In this document: positions 62,101 to 64,000 of the stretch, piece by piece
How the letters are laid out: each line of letters opens with the position of its first letter
Numbering within the stretch: position 1 is the stretch's first letter
Assembly (NCBI GenBank): GCA_964017155.1
Contig: OZ024857.1
Coordinates: 34,369,042 to 34,433,041, forward strand
Direction of reading: 5' to 3'
DNA length: 64,000 nt
Source of the DNA: Oasisia sp. SBJ-2009
Taxonomy: Eukaryota > Annelida > Polychaeta > Sabellida > Siboglinidae
Position numbers and translations under genes: made by a program
The notes under the pieces: generated by a model
What the model was told of the DNA's origin: nothing
The model's database searches: none
What the model saw: only the letters and a program-made list of their open reading frames with translations

Positions 62101-64000
62101 ACCTCCCCTCTCCACCGAATCTCCCCACTCTATCCAACTTCCCAACCTCCCCACTCCTCCCAACCTACGCACTCCACCCAACCACCCCACTCCACCCAAC
62201 CTCCCCACTTCAACCCATCCTCCCCACTCCACCCAACCTCCGCCCTCCACCCAACCTCCCCACTCCACCCAACCTCCGCACTTCACGCAACCTCCGCACT
62301 CCACCGAACTTCCGCACTCCACCCAACTTCCGCACTCCATGCAACCTCCGCACTCCACCCAACCTCCGCACTCCACACAACTTCCCCACTTCATACAACC
62401 TCCCCACTCAACCCAACCTCCCCACTTCACCCAACCTCCCCACATCACCCAACCTCCCCACTCCACCCAACCTCACCATATTTCCCAACCTCTCCACTCA
62501 AACTCCCCACTCCACCCAACCTGCCCACTTCACCGAACCTGCCCACTCCACCCAACCTCCCACCCCACGCAAACTCTCCACTCCACCCAACCTCCGCCCT
62601 CCACCTAACCTCCCCCCTCCACCCAACCTCCCCAATCCACCCAACCTCCTCACTCCACCCAACCTCCCCACTCCACCAACCTCCCCACCCCGCCTAAAGT
62701 CCCCTCTCCACCCAACCTCCCCACTTCACCCAACCTCCCCACTTCACCCAACCTCCCCACTCCACCCAACCTCCCCACTCCACCCAACCTCCCCACCCCA
62801 CCCAAACTCCCCTCTCCACCCAACCTCACCACTACACCCAACCTCCCCACTTCACCCAACCTCCTCACTCCACCCAATCTCCCCACTTCACCCAACCTCC
62901 CCACTTCACCCAACCTCCGCACTCCACCCAACTTACGCACTCCACCCAACCTCAACGCTTCACCCAACCTCCCCACTCCACCCAACTTCGCCACTTCACC
63001 CAAACTCCCCACTCCACCCAACCTCCTCACTCCACCCAACCTCCCCACTTCACCCAACATCCCCAGAGCACCCAACCTCCCCACTCCACGCAACCTCCCC
63101 ACTCCACCCAACCTCCCCACTCCACCCAACCTCCGCCCTCCACCCAACCTCCCAACTCCACCCAACCTCCCCACTTCACCAAGCCTCGGCACTCCACCCA
63201 ACTTCCGCACTCCACCCAACTTCCGCACTCCATGCAACCTCCGCACTCCACCCAACCTCTGAACTCCACACAACTTCCCCACTTCATGCAACCTCCCCAC
63301 TCAATCCAACCTCCCCACTTCACCCAACCTCCCCACTTCACCCAACCTCCCCACATCACCCAAACTACCCACTCTCCCCACTTCACCCAACCTCCCCACT
63401 CCACCCTACCTCCCCACTTCACCCAACCTTCGCACTCCATCCAACCTCCGCACTCCACCCAACCTCCGCACTCCACCCAACTTCCGCACTCCACCCAACT
63501 TCCGCACTCCACCCAACCTCCCCACTTCACCGAACCTCCCCACACCACGCAATCTCCTCACCCCACGCAACCTCCCCACTCCACCTAGCCTCCGCCCTCC
63601 ACCCAACCTCCGCCCTCCACCAAACCTCCCCACTCCACCCAACTTCCCCACTTCACCCAACCTCCACACTCCACCCAACCTCCTCACTCCACCCAACCTC
63701 CCCACTTCACCCAACATCCCCAGAGCACCCAACCTCCCCACTCCACGCAACCTCCCCACTTCACCCAACCTCCTCACTTCACCCAACCTCCCCACTCCAC
63801 CCAACCTCCCCACTCCACCCAACCTCCCCACCCCGCCCAAACACCCCTCTCCACCCAACCTCCCCACTTCACCCAACCTCCCCACTCCACCCTACCTCCC
63901 CACTTCACCCAACCTTCGCACTCCATCCAACCTCCGCACTCCACCCAACCTCCGCACTCCACCCAACTTCCGCACTCCACCCAACTTCCGCACTCCACCC
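59155..64000 (+). repeat. 12,140-bp super-unit, copy 2 (cut by window end)
   Basis: This copy matches 47,015-51,860 at a constant offset of 12,140 bp to the last base of the window. I compared landmark variants and the terminal 40 bases. Shared private changes include CCACCTAGCC (49,381 and 61,521; 51,441 and 63,581) and CCCAAACACCCCTC (51,697 and 63,837). I saw no difference between the copies in the places checked, which implies very recent duplication or an assembly duplication. Leftward, matching stops where CACGCAACC becomes CACCCAACC. Confidence 0.92.

Larger units (their letters stand above)
836..62483 (+). repeat. AAATTT anchor monomer, one per HOR (36 copies)
   Basis: A rare monomer ending AAATTT is followed by CCCAACCTCTCCACTCAA and then by a shortened 13-bp unit (ACTCCCCACTCCA). 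I read the hexamer starting at 836, 2732, 5119, 7452, 10065, 12355, 14647, 16350, 17809, 19414, 20730, 22222, 23444, 24995, 26599, 28834 (one T lost), 30934, 32215, 32587, 34418, 36113, 38177, 39458, 41522, 43433, 45120, 46401, 48275, 50338, 52401, 54464, 55629, 56839, 58884, 60415 and 62478. The copies at 50338, 52401, 54464, 58884 and 62478 read ATATTT. Spacings define the HOR lengths quoted in other entries. HOR boundaries placed at this hexamer are a convention, not a biological boundary. Confidence 0.9.
1..64000. repeat. 18-bp minisatellite (satellite) array filling the window
   Basis: Every stretch I read is a head-to-tail run of 18-bp monomers close to CCCAACCTCCCCACTCCA, all in one orientation; an exact copy lies at 168-185. 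Numbering the monomer 1-18, recurrent variants are position 16 C/T, position 11 C to G (CCGCACT) or T (CCTCACT), position 7 C to T (usually with 11 G), position 2 C to G (CACGCAAC), position 3 C to G or T (CCGAAC, CCTAAC), position 4 A to T (CCCTACC), position 5 A to T (CCCATCC), position 6 C to A (CCCAAACT) and position 9 C to G (CCTGCCC). Monomer length is conserved except at a few recurrent phase slips. About 3,500 monomers are present (64,000/18). No unique sequence interrupts the array and both ends are truncated by the window. This is satellite-type DNA, very probably eukaryotic; the species cannot be told. Confidence 0.97.

Noticed and set aside
1..64000. CRISPR array
   Set aside because: The repeats are contiguous 18-mers without spacers of unique sequence, and no cas-like gene is present.
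1..64000. Telomeric or subtelomeric repeat
   Set aside because: The - strand has TTGGG-like pieces, but no TTAGGG, TTTAGGG or TG1-3-type array. The 18-bp period does not reduce to a 5-8 bp telomere unit.
1..64000. Transposable element, tRNA, rRNA or other RNA gene inside the array
   Set aside because: I saw no unique sequence, terminal inverted repeat, target-site duplication or structured RNA. A + strand almost without G cannot form normal base-paired stems with itself.
1..64000. Triplex (H-DNA) mirror-repeat tract
   Set aside because: A residues interrupt the pyrimidine strand every few bases. The longest pyrimidine runs (such as CTCCCCTCTCC) are only about 11-12 nt.
1..64000. Sequencing or assembly garbage (low-complexity artefact)
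   Set aside because: Private variants are organised in reproducible HOR order with exact indels, which random error would not produce. Copy number, and the 12,140-bp duplication in particular, could still be mis-assembled; that doubt is recorded as a finding.
1..64000. Promoters, Shine-Dalgarno sites, terminators
   Set aside because: GGAGG-like strings on the - strand occur in every monomer as part of the repeat (AGTGGGGAGGTT) and precede no gene. No terminator hairpin can form.

Overview
This window holds one thing: an uninterrupted tandem array of an 18-bp minisatellite monomer, with consensus CCCAACCTCCCCACTCCA on the + strand (a second common form ends ACTTCA). About 3,500 monomers fill all 64 kb, and the array runs off both ends of the window. 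I see no credible protein-coding gene, RNA gene, transposon, CRISPR array, operon signal or unique sequence. The length, the nested higher-order repeats and the absence of genes point to nuclear satellite DNA of a eukaryote. The sequence gives no basis for naming a species or a chromosome location.

The array has several orders of structure. First order is the 18-mer, with point variants at nearly every position but length almost always conserved. Second order is a set of higher-order repeats (HORs) of about 1.2 to 2.6 kb. Their register can be read from a rare monomer ending AAATTT (ATATTT in a late sub-lineage), which I find 36 times. Third order is larger duplications: about 7.2 kb spacing between 29.1 and 42.4 kb, 6,943 bp spacing (36.67-40.22 kb copied at 43.62-47.17 kb), and 12,140 bp spacing (47.0-51.9 kb copied at 59.2 kb to the window end).

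Layout: 1-2,731, a mosaic left segment. 2,732-10,064, three HORs of 2,387, 2,333 and 2,613 bp. 10,065-14,646, two HORs of 2,290 and 2,292 bp. 14,647-29,089, a mosaic of 1.2-2.2 kb HORs, including a 1,222-bp tandem pair (about 21,306-23,749), a 7,186-bp-spaced duplication and a 270-bp tandem pair. 29,090-47,167, about 7-kb super-repeats built from 1,281-bp and about 2,064-bp HORs. 47,015-64,000, a 12,140-bp super-unit containing three tandem 2,063-bp HORs, followed by the start of its second copy.

The + strand consensus has no G at all, so the - strand is extremely G-rich. Two monomers in a row already satisfy the canonical G-quadruplex pattern (G3+ tracts with loops of 5, 6 and 5 nt), making the array a potential 64-kb G4/i-motif tract. 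Very long open frames exist on both strands (up to 2,202 codons), but they follow from an 18-bp (6-codon) stop-poor repeat. Homologous HOR copies are read in different frames, so I do not call them genes.
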